Below, one piece after another: positions 37,034 to 49,500 of a DNA stretch of 64,000 nt. The notes below the pieces were generated by a model. The model worked only from the letters and a program-made list of their open reading frames with translations, was not told where the DNA came from and searched no databases. Each line of letters opens with the position of its first letter. The first letter of the stretch is position 1. The DNA lies in assembly GCF_030272615.1 (NCBI RefSeq), contig NC_081415.1:623409740-623473739 (forward strand), read 5' to 3'. Made by a program: the position numbers and the translations under genes. This DNA is from Cryptomeria japonica (taxonomy: Eukaryota > Streptophyta > Pinopsida > Cupressales > Cupressaceae).

Positions 37034-38487
37034 TGATGATTTAATGATGAATAGTTAGTACCAAACCAGTACTAAGAGGGGGGGGTGAATCAGTACTAAG
37101 AAAAAAACTTTTCCTTGAACCAGTTTGACTTTAAACACTGCACTTGACTGGCAAGCAATAACACTAGTCTAAACCAGATTACTACCGGTTAAACACAGTA
37201 AGAATATGAAAGACATAAACCGGTAACTCTTAGCTTTCCACACAATCTAACATCTTATTTCCACTTCACCCATATGCATACACTAGTAATACATTAACAG
37301 AAATGTAAAGACTTACTGGTTCGACATGCTTTAGTGCTTGATAGAAAATAAAAAAGCATCACATGAAAAGAATCACCCATAACACACATATTTTTCACGT
37401 GGAAACCCAACTGGGAAAAACCACGATGGGGATGAATACCCACAAGTTGTTCTTTGAACCCTTTTGAAGTCCGCTCTATTAGGAGCCTAGTCCGGTTAAA
37501 GACTTTACAATAGGTTCTGTTAGGAACTGATCTTGCTAGGGATCACCCAGTTAAGGGATGGCTAAAATACCCGGTTAAGGGTTAAACCCTGTTAAAGGTT
37601 ACCTTTTTAGAGGATTTTAAGAACTCATTGATTTTGAGTCACCCTGTTAAAGGATTTATAGCAAGCTGCTTAAAGCTACCCTATTAAGGGATTTTCCAAC
37701 TGTTGAAGTGGTTAGAGGTCAATAGGTATTACAATGATCTAGTAACAACACCTCAATGCCAATGCAACTTCGCTTTAGTTCCTTCCTTCTGCAATCACAC
37801 TCTGCAGGCATCTATTCTCTTATCTGGTCTAGCAAGAATCATGTAACTCTACACTTAGATACACACACAACATTTGCCAACAACCTCAACATGAAAAACA
37901 ACATAGACCTTATAGGAAACATATAGGTCGATAGCATAAACCTTGAACCCTAAACATTTAGGTTAAGCAATTCAGTCGGTTCAATCCTAACCATTGAACA
38001 TATTGCATTGATTACAATAGTCTTGAACAGATCCCAAAACATTCTCCAAGATTCGTTCTTCACTTCTTCTTGGAGGTTGATAACCCATCACGCATTCTCC
38101 ACTATTTACAGAGACTTTGCACATTCCCGAGGTAGATAGGACCAATCTCCTTCATGCAAGATCCTTCATACGCACAACGCTGATGTGGCAACACAATCTA
38201 TTTTTCATTACAATGCAAACTCATCACACGATGTCATCGGTTGAATCACATAGGCTTGGGATACTTTGACCAGAAACCCTGAAGCTAAGACTACCAACCG
38301 GTAGTCATACCATATGAAACCTTGATACAAAACATTCCATATACCAGTTCACATTCCAACATACTGGTTCACTTGGATAGACACACTACTTCACTTTTTC
38401 ACATATACCAGTTCACTCTTTAGCATATTGACATCAATGACAACATACAATATCATCATGTCATCATACTCTGCACATATGCCAACA
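37034..38487 (-). repeat. Copia-2 3' LTR (1,454 bp)
   Basis: On the minus strand it starts TGTTGGCATATGTGC and ends TCATCA. Near its 3' end is a run of 8 G (+ strand, 37078-37085) flanked by direct repeats CAGTACTAAGA. A region at 37480-37700 carries several related CC(T/C)(G/A)TTAA(A/G)GG units. It aligns to 42836-44264. Confidence 0.9.
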
Positions 38488-38499
38488 ATCTCCCCCTTT
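38488..38499 (-). promoter_or_regulatory. Copia-2 polypurine tract
   Basis: AAAGGGGGAGAT on the minus strand lies directly before the 3' LTR. It primes plus-strand cDNA synthesis in LTR elements. Confidence 0.9.
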
Positions 38500-38730
38500 G
38501 GCATTCATGGGAATGTACAAAGATATCTCTCTGCTTCACATCTTCTCCCCCAATACTAGAGATATCTTCTCTGCTTCACATCTTCTCCCCCTTTGACAAC
38601 AATGCCAAAGTGAAGGCATAAACATCTATGTTCTACTATGTTGCTCCCCCTAAGGAGTAGCATCCTTCAACACACCAATCCTAAAAAAGATATATCAATG
38701 TAAGTCCAGAATGATGTGGAGCACACACCT

Positions 38731-41700
38731 TTAGTTCACCTCTTGAAGGGGCAGCACCCCTAATTCACCTCTCAAATAGGTAAAGGTAGCCTTCGGTAGA
38801 GGCTTGGTGAATATGTCTGCTAACTGCTCCTTGCTGGAAACATGTTCCAGTACAACTTCTTTTTTTAGAACCTTCTCCCTCAAGAAATGATACTTGAGCT
38901 CGAAGTGCTTGGTTCTAGCATGTAAAACTAGATTCTTGGAGATGTTAATTGCACTTGTGCTGTCACAAAATATACTTACTGGTTCAGATATAGGAACTTT
39001 GAAGCCATTTAATACATGCTTCATCTAGATTGTCTGGGTGCAATTCATAAATGTTGAAACATACTTTACTTCTACTGTAGACTGAGAGATACAACTCTAC
39101 TTCTTACTCATCCATGAGACTAGTCTCCCACTAAGAAAGAATGCACCACCGGTTGTGCTCTTCCAGTCGTCCACATTACTAGCCCAGTCAACATCTATAA
39201 ACACTTTTAAGTTGAAATCATTACTATATGGATATCATAATCCATAGTCAATAGTTACCTTCAGATATCCCAGAATCCACTTGACTGCTACCAAGTGGGA
39301 TTTTCTTGGGCTTTTCTGGAACCGTGCAGTAATGCCCACTGCATGTGCAATGTCCAGTTTGCTATGTACTACATAGTGCAATTTACCAATCATTGATCAG
39401 TATTCCTTCTCATTTACCAACCCTGAGTCATCCTCTTTTGATAATTTACAACCGGTCACCATTGGTGTACCAACCGGTTTGTTGTCTTCCATACCAAAGG
39501 TCTTGAACACCTCTTTGACATATTTGGACTGAGTGACAAAGATTCCATCTTTAATTTGTTGAATCTGTAGTCCAATGAATAACTTAAGCTCCCCTATAAG
39601 TGACATCTCAAATTCTTTTTTCATCTCATTTGCAAAGTCATGACTCATCTTGTGATCTCCTCCAAAAATTATGTCATCAACAAATACCTCACAGATTAGA
39701 ATCAGATCTCCTTCTGACTTCAGGTAGATATTACTATCCTCACTTGTTCTCTCAAATCCAATCTTCATAGGATGGGAGTGCAAGCATTCATACCATGCTC
39801 TAGGTGCCTGCTTTAGACCATACAAGGCTTTATGTAGCCTACACACCATGTCACTATCTTCTGATAGGGTAAACCCATCTGGTTGCTCTATATACACCTC
39901 CTCTTCTAGTATTCCATTCAGGAATGCAGAATTTACATCCATTTGATATAATTTGAATCCCTTGAATGCTACATATGCAAGAAGCATACGAACTCCTTCC
40001 AATCTGGCTACTGGAGCAAAGGTTTCTCCATAGTCTTCTTCTTCTTCTTGGGCATATCCTTTACACACTAGTCTGGCTTTTTTTCTAACCACTGAGCCGT
40101 CTTCATTCATCTTATTTCTGAAAACCCATTTGGTGCCAATGACATTTTTATGCTCCGATCTAGGTACCAAAGACCATGTACCATTCTTTTCTATCTGGTC
40201 AAGTTCCTCTTCCATTTCCTTGATCCAATCTTCATCTTTATGTGCCTCTTTGAATGTTTTAGGCTCGAATTCAGAGATCATGCAAGAGTTTTCTTTGACT
40301 TTTCTTCTTGTAGGAATTCTTGCATCCTTGTCTCCTATCTTGCTTTTCTTCTTCATCCTCATCTTCATCAACATCAACATCTACTAGTGTAGGAGCACTG
40401 TTACTGGTGCTAGGCTATTTTGTAACCGATTCCCAGAAGGTTACTACCCGTTCATCTCCTACTTGCTCACTACCGGTTTCCTCAGATTTCTCAGAGGTTT
40501 CATCAACTCTAACATTGATGCTTTCAACAATTCTGCAAGTCCTATTGTTGAAACATTTGAGAGCTTTTCTCTTTGTGGAATATGCTAGGAATATTCCCTC
40601 ATCACATTTAGCATCAAACATGCTTTGATGTTCACTCCTCTTGATATAACATTTGCTACCAAACACTCTAAAGTAGCTTACCACTAGTGTCATATCGGTC
40701 CAATACTCATAAGGTGTTTTATCCTTATCCTTTATGATGAGTACCTGGTTCATTGTGTAGACTGTAGTGCTCACCGCTTCTCTCCAAAAGGTGTGATTAA
40801 CTTTTCCTTGAATCAACATAGTTCTAGCTACTTCAACCACAGTCCAATTTTTCCTCTCTGCTAGGCCATTCTGCTATGAAGTTCGGGAGGCAGACAATTG
40901 CCTCTTGATGCCATTCTCTTCACAGTATTTGTTGAATTCACCAGAAATGAATTCTCCTCCTTGATCAGTTCTTAAGCACTTAATCCTCTTACCGCTTTCT
41001 TTTTCAACCAGTGCTCTGAAGGATTTGAACTTTCCAAAAGCTTCAGATTTGTCCTTCAAGAATGTGACCCACATCATTCTTCAGCAATCATTAGTAAGAA
41101 TCATAAAATACCTATCTCCCTGCACACTCCTAGTTTTCATAGGACCACACAAATCAGTATGCACAAGATCAAGTACATTGTCTGCAATGAAAGATTTACC
41201 TTTCAAGGTTGTGGAAGACATTTTCCCTAGTTGACACTCTCTGCACAGGGGATTTTTTGGTTTGCTCAGCATAGGCAATCCTCTAACTATCTTGATCTTA
41301 TTGGCCTTCACAATATTATCAAAGTTTACATGGTAGAGTCTCCTATGCCATATCCAGTTATCATCAAACTTAGCCATTAGACATGTACTGACATTAGCAT
41401 TCAGCTGAAATAGGTTACCCTTGGTCTGCATACCAGTGGCCATCTGTTCACCACTCTTAACTTTTATTTTGCACACTCCATCTTTGAATTCTAGAGTGAG
41501 TCCATTATCATTCAGCTAGGCAACACTCAAAAGGTTGTGTCTGAGACCTTCTATCCAATACACATTATCAGCACTACTTCTTCCATTCAGAAAGATGGAC
41601 CCTCTTCCTTTGACCATACAGGGTGCATCATTACCAAAAATAAACCACACCACCATCATACTCTTCCAGAGATAGAAACTTACTCCGGTCACCAGTTATA

Positions 41701-41800
41701 TGGTGAGAATAGCCAGTGTCAATAATCCACTCATTGGAATTATCAAAGCAGGAGACAAGAGCCTTCTTGTCTGACACATCTTCCTTGACTATTACAAACA
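38731..41800 (-). pseudogene. Copia-2 pol (PR, IN, RT, RNase H)
   Basis: The protease motif DTG is at 41714-41722 in WIIDTGYSHH. Integrase zinc region H...H...C-x2-C lies in 41476-41081 (HRRLYHV ... CRECQLGK), with catalytic D (HTDLCGP), D (RTDQGGEF) and E (QNGLAERKN) near 41170, 40965 and 40870. RT lies in 40380-39397 ([24 protein letters not shown]) with FVDD in place of YVDD at about 39680. RNase H follows (DVDWAS, then CDSTSAINISKN near 38960) and the C-terminus is EQLADIFTKPLP. In the provided frames stops interrupt it near 41079, 40860, 39397 and 39030, and a frameshift separates IN from RT at about 40400. It is inactive but domain-complete. Confidence 0.93.
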
Positions 41801-41873
41801 CAATATCTTCACTTTCTTCATCTTCTGATTCCTCATCAATGACACCTTCATCAACTGCTACAAAACAGTTTCT

Positions 41874-42764
41874 CTAGTTTCCTCCTTTGAGCTTCTTGAA
41901 CCTCTCTGGTTTGTCCTTGTTATCACCATTAGGGTAGTTTACAACAATGTGTCCTATCTGGTTACAAGAAAAGCATTTCAAAAGAATGTTACCTTTGTAT
42001 TTACCGGTTCCATTGGGAATTCTTTTGGCAAGAAGAGCTTCAAATTCCATCAGGATCTCCTCATCATCCATTTTTCTACTTTGTCTTGGTTCACCATTGG
42101 TACTAGCTTCTTTGCCTTTTCTAGATGGTGCAACAGATGCTCTAAAGCCTGATTCAGTCTTTAGAATACTGCCATCATAATTATTTAGCTCATAAGTTGT
42201 TAACTTTGCAATGATGGAGTCCAGGGATACCTTTATCTTGTCTACAGACCTCAACTCTTGAATAGCATCAACCCTTATTGCATAGGCCAATAATAAGGAT
42301 CTCAAAACTTTGCTAACAATAGTTGAATCTTCCTTTTTACCACCTGCACTCTTGATATCTCCAACAACAGTTTTGATTCTTATTCTATATTGTTGAATGG
42401 TCTCTCCTTCAACCATCCACATGTCTTCAAACTTTCCCCTATGACTTTCTTCCTTAGCTTGTTCCTCATGCTCATCACCGCCCAAGATATTCTCAAGGGC
42501 ATCCCATACTTCTTTGGGATTCTCTTTATCCTGAACATCAATAACCTCAATGTCAAATAAACTATTGATTAGGGCTTCCATGACTTTCCCATTCTCTGGA
42601 ATCTCTCTCTTTTGATCATCGATGAGAGTACCGACAGGGATAACATAATAATTCTCAATATAGCTCCAGTGTTGAGCACCCATGCTTCTGATGTATATCT
42701 TCATTCTGTGCTTCCATATTTTAAAGTTGTCACTCTTCAACTTTGGACCTTCCCACTTCATCAT
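41874..42764 (-). CDS. Copia-2 gag (296 aa), zinc knuckle damaged
   Basis: This is an open minus-strand frame of 296 codons starting with MMKWEGPKLKSDNFKIW, the usual start of copia gag about 60 bp after the primer site. The central region carries the UBN2-type features (EVWDALENI, EGETIQQYRIRI). The C-terminal zinc knuckle reads CFSCNQIGHIVVNY: the C-x2-C-x4-H-x4-C pattern has its last Cys replaced by Tyr, so zinc and RNA binding should be weak. The product would form the virus-like particle. It ends with a stop just before the protease, so gag and pol are no longer joined. Confidence 0.88.
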   Translation of the reverse strand: MMKWEGPKLKSDNFKIWKHRMKIYIRSMGAQHWSYIENYYVIPVGTLIDDQKREIPENGKVMEALINSLFDIEVIDVQDKENPKEVWDALENILGGDEHEEQAKEESHRGKFEDMWMVEGETIQQYRIRIKTVVGDIKSAGGKKEDSTIVSKVLRSLLLAYAIRVDAIQELRSVDKIKVSLDSIIAKLTTYELNNYDGSILKTESGFRASVAPSRKGKEASTNGEPRQSRKMDDEEILMEFEALLAKRIPNGTGKYKGNILLKCFSCNQIGHIVVNYPNGDNKDKPERFKKLKGGN

Positions 42765-42821
42765 TAGAGTAGGATCTTTACCTCAAGCAGTTAAGCTTAC
42801 AACACAGAGGACCTGGAAGAC

Positions 42822-42833
42822 GCTCTGATACCA
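42822..42833 (-). promoter_or_regulatory. Copia-2 primer-binding site (initiator tRNA-Met type)
   Basis: TGGTATCAGAGC on the minus strand lies two bases after the 5' LTR and is complementary to the 3' end of plant initiator tRNA-Met, the standard primer of plant copia elements. Confidence 0.93.
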
Positions 42834-42835
42834 AT

Positions 42836-44264
42836 TAATGATTTAATGATGAACAGTTAGTACCAAACTAGTACTGAGAGGCAGGGTGAATCAGTATTGA
42901 GAAAAACACTTTTCCATGAACCGGTTTGACTGAAAATACTGCACTTGACTGGCAAGCAATAACATCGGTCTAAAACAGATTACTATTAGTTAAACACAGT
43001 AAGAATGTGAAAGACATAAATTGGTAACTCTTAGCTTTCCACACAATCTAATATCTTATTTCCACTTCACCCATATGCATACACTAGTAATACATCAGCA
43101 GAAATGTAAAGACTTACTGGTTCAACATGCTTTATTGCTTGACAGAGAATAACAAAGCATCACATGAAAAGAATCACCCATAACACACATATTTTTCATG
43201 TGGAAACCCAACTGGGAAAAACCACGGTGGGGATGAATACCCACAAGTTGTTTTTTGAACCCTTTTGAAGTCCGCTCTATTAGGACCCTAGTCCAGTTAA
43301 AGACTTTACAATAGGTTCTATTATGAACCGATCCTGCTAGGGATCACCTGGTTAAGGGTTAAACCCTGTTAAAGGTTACCTTGTTAGAGGATTTTAAGAA
43401 CTCAATGCTTTTGAGTCACCCTGTTAAAGGATTTACTACAAGTCAGTTAAAGTTACCCTATTAAGGGATTTTCCAACTATTGAAGTGGTTAGAGGTCAAC
43501 GGGTATTACAATGATTTGGTAACAACACTTCAATGCCAATGCAGATCTGCTTTAGTTCCTTCCTTCTGCAATCACACTCTGCAGGTATCTATTCTCTTAT
43601 CTGGTCTGGCAAGAATCACGTATCTCTACACTTAGATACACACACAACATTTGCCAACAACCTCAACATGAAAAACAACATCAACCTTATAGGAAACAGA
43701 TAGGTCGATAGCATAAACCCTAAACCCTAAACATTTAGGTTAAGCAATTCAGTTGGTTCAATCCTAACCGTTGAACATATTGCATTGATTATAACAGTCC
43801 TGAACAAATCTCAAGATGTTCTCCAATGTTCATTCTTTACCGCTTCTTGGAGGCTGATAACCCATCACGCATTCTCCACCATTTACAGAGACTTCGCACA
43901 TTCCCGAGGTAGATAGGATTAATCTCCTTCATGCAAGATCCTTCATGCGCACAAGGATGACATGGCAAGACAATATGTTCTTCATTACAATGCAAAATCA
44001 TCACATGATGTCATCAGTTGAATCACATAGGCTTGGGATACTTCAATCGGAAACCCTAAAGCTAAGACTACTAATTGGTAGTCATACCATATGAAACCTT
44101 GATACAAAACATTCCATATACCTATTCACATTCCAACATATCGGTTCACTTAGACAGACATACCGCTTCACTTTTTCACATATACCGATTCACTGTTCAG
44201 CATATTGACATCAATGACAACATACAATATCATCATGTCATCATACTCTGCACATATGCCAACA
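42836..44264 (-). repeat. Copia-2 5' LTR (1,429 bp)
   Basis: It starts TGTTGGCATATG at 44264 (minus strand). Its 3' terminus reads TCATTA instead of TCATCA, a C-to-T change at the end. The G-run seen in the other LTR is reduced to GGCAGGG here. It differs from the 3' LTR by scattered substitutions and small indels, so insertion is not recent. Confidence 0.9.
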
Positions 44265-44269
44265 GTCCT
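44265..44269. repeat. Target-site duplication GTCCT (right of copia-2)
   Basis: Matches 37029-37033 exactly. Confidence 0.9.
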
Positions 44270-44636
44270 GGTATTGGGATCATAATTATTGGCAATTTGG
44301 GTTAACAGGTCCATGTCCATGAAAACCCCAGGGACTATGAGCTTCCCAACATCCAGTTCCCATATACTATTCATAGGAGCAGGGGAATTTCTCTAGCTGA
44401 AACCCACTTTCAAAAGTCCCAAACCTGATATTCCTATCTGGGGATCCCTCAAGCAATTCCCTTTATCATATAGGCCATCGTCAATTCTCAGGTGGGAAGC
44501 TTTAGGCACCAATTCTTTCATTTTAACTGGACTATTAGTGGACCTAGCTAATTGATCTAAAAAGTCATCACAAATGGCTCTCTCCTAGTCTCTCCTAGTA
44601 ATTAACCTTCCCTGTGAAATCTCTTCGTGGTGGCAT
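44265..44636 (-). pseudogene. G1 ORF-X, 5' portion
   Basis: An ATG at 44636 opens MPPRRDFTGKVNY and is followed by TAG (44595-44597), a stop also found at the same codon in both copies of this region in G2. A 10-bp duplication (ACTAGGAGAG) then shifts the frame. The later segment ISIWELDVGKLIVPGVFM-like (MNSIWELDVG at 44374) matches G2 at about 55700. Copia-2 separates it from 33842-37033. Confidence 0.7.
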
Positions 44637-44639
44637 CTC

Positions 44640-46518
44640 AGAATTACAATTATTTCAATTAAATCTTAGACAAATTTTTTGAGAAATCAAACACCGAGTG
44701 ATACCAATTCAGCTATAACTATTAAGCAATTTGCAGAAACTTACTTGTTGCTTGAAAAAAATTTCTCTTTGCACTGATTCCTCTACAAGATTCTTGGAAT
44801 TGATGCCAAAGTTTCAACTGATGTGAAGATTACTATGGCAAATGAGCATTGATTAGAAACAATTAAGCCACATGCTTCGGCAATTAATTCATAATTGAAT
44901 TCAAAAAATGTCTCCAACAGACCACATAAATTTTCTGAGTGTTTTGCCTTTTTGCTATTTCACAGAGAGTAAATTTCATGCATCTTTACAATGCAAAACA
45001 ATGGCTTTCGTAGATCATGCAAGATGTTCACGTTCTTTACCTTACTTGAGTCATCCTTCTTTAGAAATGGGCCCCACGATCCTTTCGCCATTTTGTGAAG
45101 AGTAAAATTCACGCATCTCCGCAATGCGAAGTAGCATGCATTGTTAGATCAACTTCAAGTTCCTTGGCCTTTAGCCTTCACCCTAGCTACTTGTCCTTAT
45201 AACCATGTGAAACCGCCACCGCTAGTGGTTTTTCGCTGTTTCATGAAGAGTAAACATCTTGCACCTTCGCATTGTGAAACAGTGCGCGATGTCTGATGAA
45301 CTTCAAGATGATTGGCCATTAACTCCTTTAGCCTTCAAAGTGAGCCCTTTTGTGCAAATCCACTCATCTGCAAACTACCGATTAATATCTCCACATGGCC
45401 ATCACTTATTAGCTCAAGAATTATGTCAGGATCCACATTTGAACTGCCACATGCCTCACTAAACTATGAATTTCATCAACACTACCACTTTATCAAGTGA
45501 ACCAACCCATAATCTAGTCGGAGCCATGTGTCCTGTTGACAAATCATTTTCCTTCATAGTCGTACATCTAGGTGTATCGCCACCTAATCTACCATGTCAC
45601 AACTAGCTCTTTTTCATTGTTTCATGAAGGATAAACATCGTGTTACTTTTTATTGTGAAACAACACGTGGGGTCTGATCAACTTCAAGTTGATCGGTCTT
45701 TAACTCAGGAGCCACTTACCTGTCTGACCCATTACCTTTTTGCTGCTTCAAGAAAGGTAAACATCTTGAACCTTTTCAATGTGAAATAACACATACTGTT
45801 AGATCATGTCGAAGATGCATGTTCTTTATTCTGGGAAGCTACCGGGCCCACCACCCTTTCGCTGCTGTGTGAAAGATAAACTTCTCGTTATTTCACAATG
45901 CGAAACCACATGCACCGTCAAATCATCTTGGAGATGCACGTTCTTTAACTCGCAAGACAATCTATCTGTCAGGCCCACCACCCTTTCGCTGCTTCACAAA
46001 AGGTAAATAGCATGCATATCTACATAGCAAAACAAAGCCAATCATTAGATCAACAATAAGATGCACGTTCTTTACAACACCCGACAAACAAAAATAAAAC
46101 AAAATAAGACTTAGGAAAAGGGCATTAATCAAAAGAATTTTATATCCCGCCAAGGCAAAGACCTAAAAAGGGAGCCCTTCTCTAACGATGGATTGACCCT
46201 TCCACTTAAGTGGAAAAAGATAACAATAAAATAGAATGTAGGGCCTACAAGATGGAAAAAGGGTGAAATTGCAAAAACCCCTCAGAGCCAGAATGAAGTA
46301 CTAAACCCCTATAGATGTTAGTGGATTGAAAGAAGAAAAATACCAATACTCAAAATACAAACAACAACGGCTTTGATTGGGGATGGTTGGATGCGAGACC
46401 AACACAAGAACACAGAAAACTCTAGAGAACAGATCAAGAACAAGCCCGAAATAGATAACAGAAACAAACCTAATTATGTACAGACTACAACTTACTATGC
46501 ATGGACTTGTAATAAAAC
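44640..46518 (-). repeat. G1 spacer with repeated hairpin units between pol and ORF-X
   Basis: This non-coding stretch is built of related units of about 110-190 bp. The recurring blocks are AAGAACGTGCATCTT, TTTCACATTGTGAAA-type and TTTACCTTTCGCGAAGCAGC plus GAAAGGTGGTGGGCC-like sequence. A perfect palindrome GATCAACTTCAAGTTGATC lies at 45676-45694. A GTAAGT donor-like site (complement at 44739-44744) precedes the ORF-X ATG. The matching region of G2 is 53008-55461. Tandem repeats 3' of pol are known in Tat-type elements. Confidence 0.7.
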
Positions 46519-49500
46519 TTAAGAGAAGTAATACTTTAGGAATTGTCCACGCACTGGAAATTCTTTTACCTCACAATTCATTTTCTGCAAGAATTATGAG
46601 TCTTTTCCATTAATATCACAGACAATAGAAGGGCCTATCCATAGTGACTTAATTTTTTTGTGCGTGCCCTTATCTTATCCTCTTGCATTCCATTGGAGAA
46701 CCATGTCACCAATTTGAAACTTCCTTGATGAGGTTCTTTTGTCAAAAAGATACTTGACTGCAACTAAATCTTTAAGTTACTTTTGATGAGCCAGAGTCCT
46801 GATTTCTTCCACTTCCACCATCTAAACCATTCTCTCTTCCATACGTTTTGACAACTCCAACTCCTCATATTGTAGGAATTTATATACAGGGAGAAGGTTA
46901 TTAACTAGCACCCTAGTTTGTGTACCATAGACCAATTCAAACGGTGACACAGCGATTGCTTTCTTAACAGTAATCTTGTTTGCCCATAAGGCCAATTTTA
47001 GTTTCTGATCCCAAGACCTTTTGTTCACTTCAAGAATTTTCTTGATAATATTCAAAAGGATTTTATTGCTGGATTCTACTTGGACATTGCCTTGTGGATG
47101 GTATGGTAAAGAATAAGACATGATTATTCCATGGCTAGTATAAAATTCAATGAACTCCTCTGATCTTAAACTCTTGGCATTATCCATTATAAGTTTTACA
47201 GGAACACCAAATTGTGTTATGACATTATCCATCAGAAATTCAATGAAAAATTTACTAGTGGCTCTTTTAGTAGGTATAGCCTCAATCTGCTTAGTAAAGT
47301 AATTAGTGGCCACTATGATCCATTTGTGACCTCTTCCTCACTTCTTAGTTATCTCCCCAATAAAATCAATGCCCCATTGGACAAAAGGGGCTTCCACTAT
47401 AACTGGGTTAAGGGGTAAAGCTCCTTCATACTTTAACTTGGAAGAAATTTTTTGGCATGGGCCACACCTCTGAACATGCTCATGGGCATCTTTAAACAAA
47501 GTGGGCCAATAGTATCCATCCTGAACTATTTTTTTAGTTGTGGTCTTGGCCGATTAATGGCCTCCACATACTCCATTATGTATTTCAGTTAACATACTTG
47601 GAGCTTGGGATTTATCTAGGCACATTAGCAATACCCCATCTCTATTTTGCCAATATAGATCACCCTGAATAAGGACATACTTTTGAGACTTTAGTTTCAA
47701 TGTCCTTCTCTGATTAGGAGTCATTCCCTCCGAGTATGTTGCATCCCTTAGAAAATGTACTACTTCTGAGTACGAGGGTTGTGTCTCAATACTTGTGACC
47801 AGGACATTCTCAATTTCAACATTGTTAACTTCAACATCAAAGAAATTTGATTTAGCCATTAACTTAGCAAGACCTAACCCTCTTACCAATTTGGTAATCT
47901 TGATTTCTAGATCAAACTCTTGAATCCGAGTTATCCATTTGCACCTTTTGCTAGTGACCTCGGACTGTGATAAGATGTCCTTAACAGCCGCATGTGGTAC
48001 ATAAGCAACTATTTTTGCATTTACAAGATATCACCTAAATGATTTTACATCTTTAACTAGAGCATACGCTTTCTTTTCCATGATTTCATATTTGAGCTCT
48101 GTAGCTTGTAGAGATTTTCTATAAAAAGAAATAAGGTGTTCATATCCCTTAGCATCCTTTTGAAGCAAGATTGTTGCCACTGTGTGATAGGAAGCAAAAG
48201 GGAATAATGAAAAGGGCTTACTATAATCAGGGGACTTCAACACTGGTGCCTCATGAGTAGCCTTTTTAACTTTATCAAAATCTTTTGTAGCTTCTTCATC
48301 CCAAGAAAACTTTGCATCTTTCTTAAGCAACTTAACAATAGGTTTAACCATTTCAGTAAAGTTAGCAATGAATCGTCTGACAAAATTTACCTTGCCTAAG
48401 AAAGACTGAATACCTTTGACATTCTTTGGCTCAGGTACATTTTTTATGTCTTTGATCCTTTCAAAGTCTATTCTAACCCCTTCCTTGGAGACAATATGTC
48501 CAAGCAACTTCCCTTCAGTGATTGCAAAATGAAACTTTTTTGGGTTTAGGGAAACACCAAACTCTTGAGCTTGGCTAAAAACTTTTTCCAAATGACCGCA
48601 GTGGTCATCTACCCTTTTAGAGAAACATGTTAAATCATCCTGGTACACAACCATGATGATTTTGATAAATTCCTTGAAAACTACATCCATTTCTCTCTGA
48701 AAAGTAGCTCCAGCATTGTTTAGACCAAACAACATTCTCACATATACATACATCCCCCAAGGGGTGGTAAAAGAAGTCTTAAACTATTCAGGCTCTTTTA
48801 CCAAAACCTAATTGTATCCTAAGAATCCATCCATCATGAACAATAGATCACAACCAGTTACTCTTTGCAACAATACCTCCATATTGGGGGAAGAATAGTT
48901 GTCTTTCAAAGAAGCAACATTTAAGTTTCTAAAATCAACACAAAGCCTTATGTCCCCATTCTTTTTTCTAATAGGGACTAAATTGGACACCCATGAAGAA
49001 TGTCTTATAGGCTTAATAATCCCCCCTTCTCTCAACTTGATTAGTTCTTGTTGCATCTTAGTCTCTAAAAGGGGATTGATAGGTCTTTTCTTCTGTCTAA
49101 AAGGCTTAGCATCTGAATGCAGAGGAATTTCATGTTGAAATAGGTCCTGTCTATATGCCTTTAGGTCCTCATAAGATAAAGCAAAAACATGTTTATATTT
49201 TCTTAATAAATTAATAAGGTTAGTCTTAATATGGGGAGAAAGGCTCTTTCCAATATATACCAACTTAGGGAGTGATTGAGTTCCCAAGTTCACCTCCTCC
49301 AATTCCTCTAACTTGGTGGTTGACTATTAATGCAAATGACTATCATTGTGACTGAACATACCTTTCGATTCTACTAATCCTTTGGGGATTTCATTGGTTT
49401 CCAACTGGACCATGTCATTTCCAAACACCGTTTCTCTATCATCCACTACTTCTACTAATGCATTTCAATCGATTTTCTATCCATCATATTCATCAATGCA

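Larger units (their letters stand above)
37034..44264 (-). mobile_element. Copia-2: complete Ty1/copia element (7,231 bp) nested in G1 ORF-X
   Basis: It is flanked by the 5-bp target duplication GTCCT at 37029-37033 and 44265-44269 (AGGAC on its own strand). G2 supplies the empty site, where the same ORF-X sequence runs through uninterrupted near 55820. LTRs are 37034-38487 and 42836-44264. A primer site and polypurine tract are in place, and all copia domains are present in order gag, PR, IN, RT, RH. The polyprotein is disabled by stops and at least two frameshifts. It is among the youngest events in the nest because it lies inside G1, which lies inside copia-1. Confidence 0.93.

Noticed and set aside
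40320-40628. Ser/Thr-rich + strand frame of 102 codons
   Set aside because: It is the antisense of the acidic linker between copia-2 integrase and RT.
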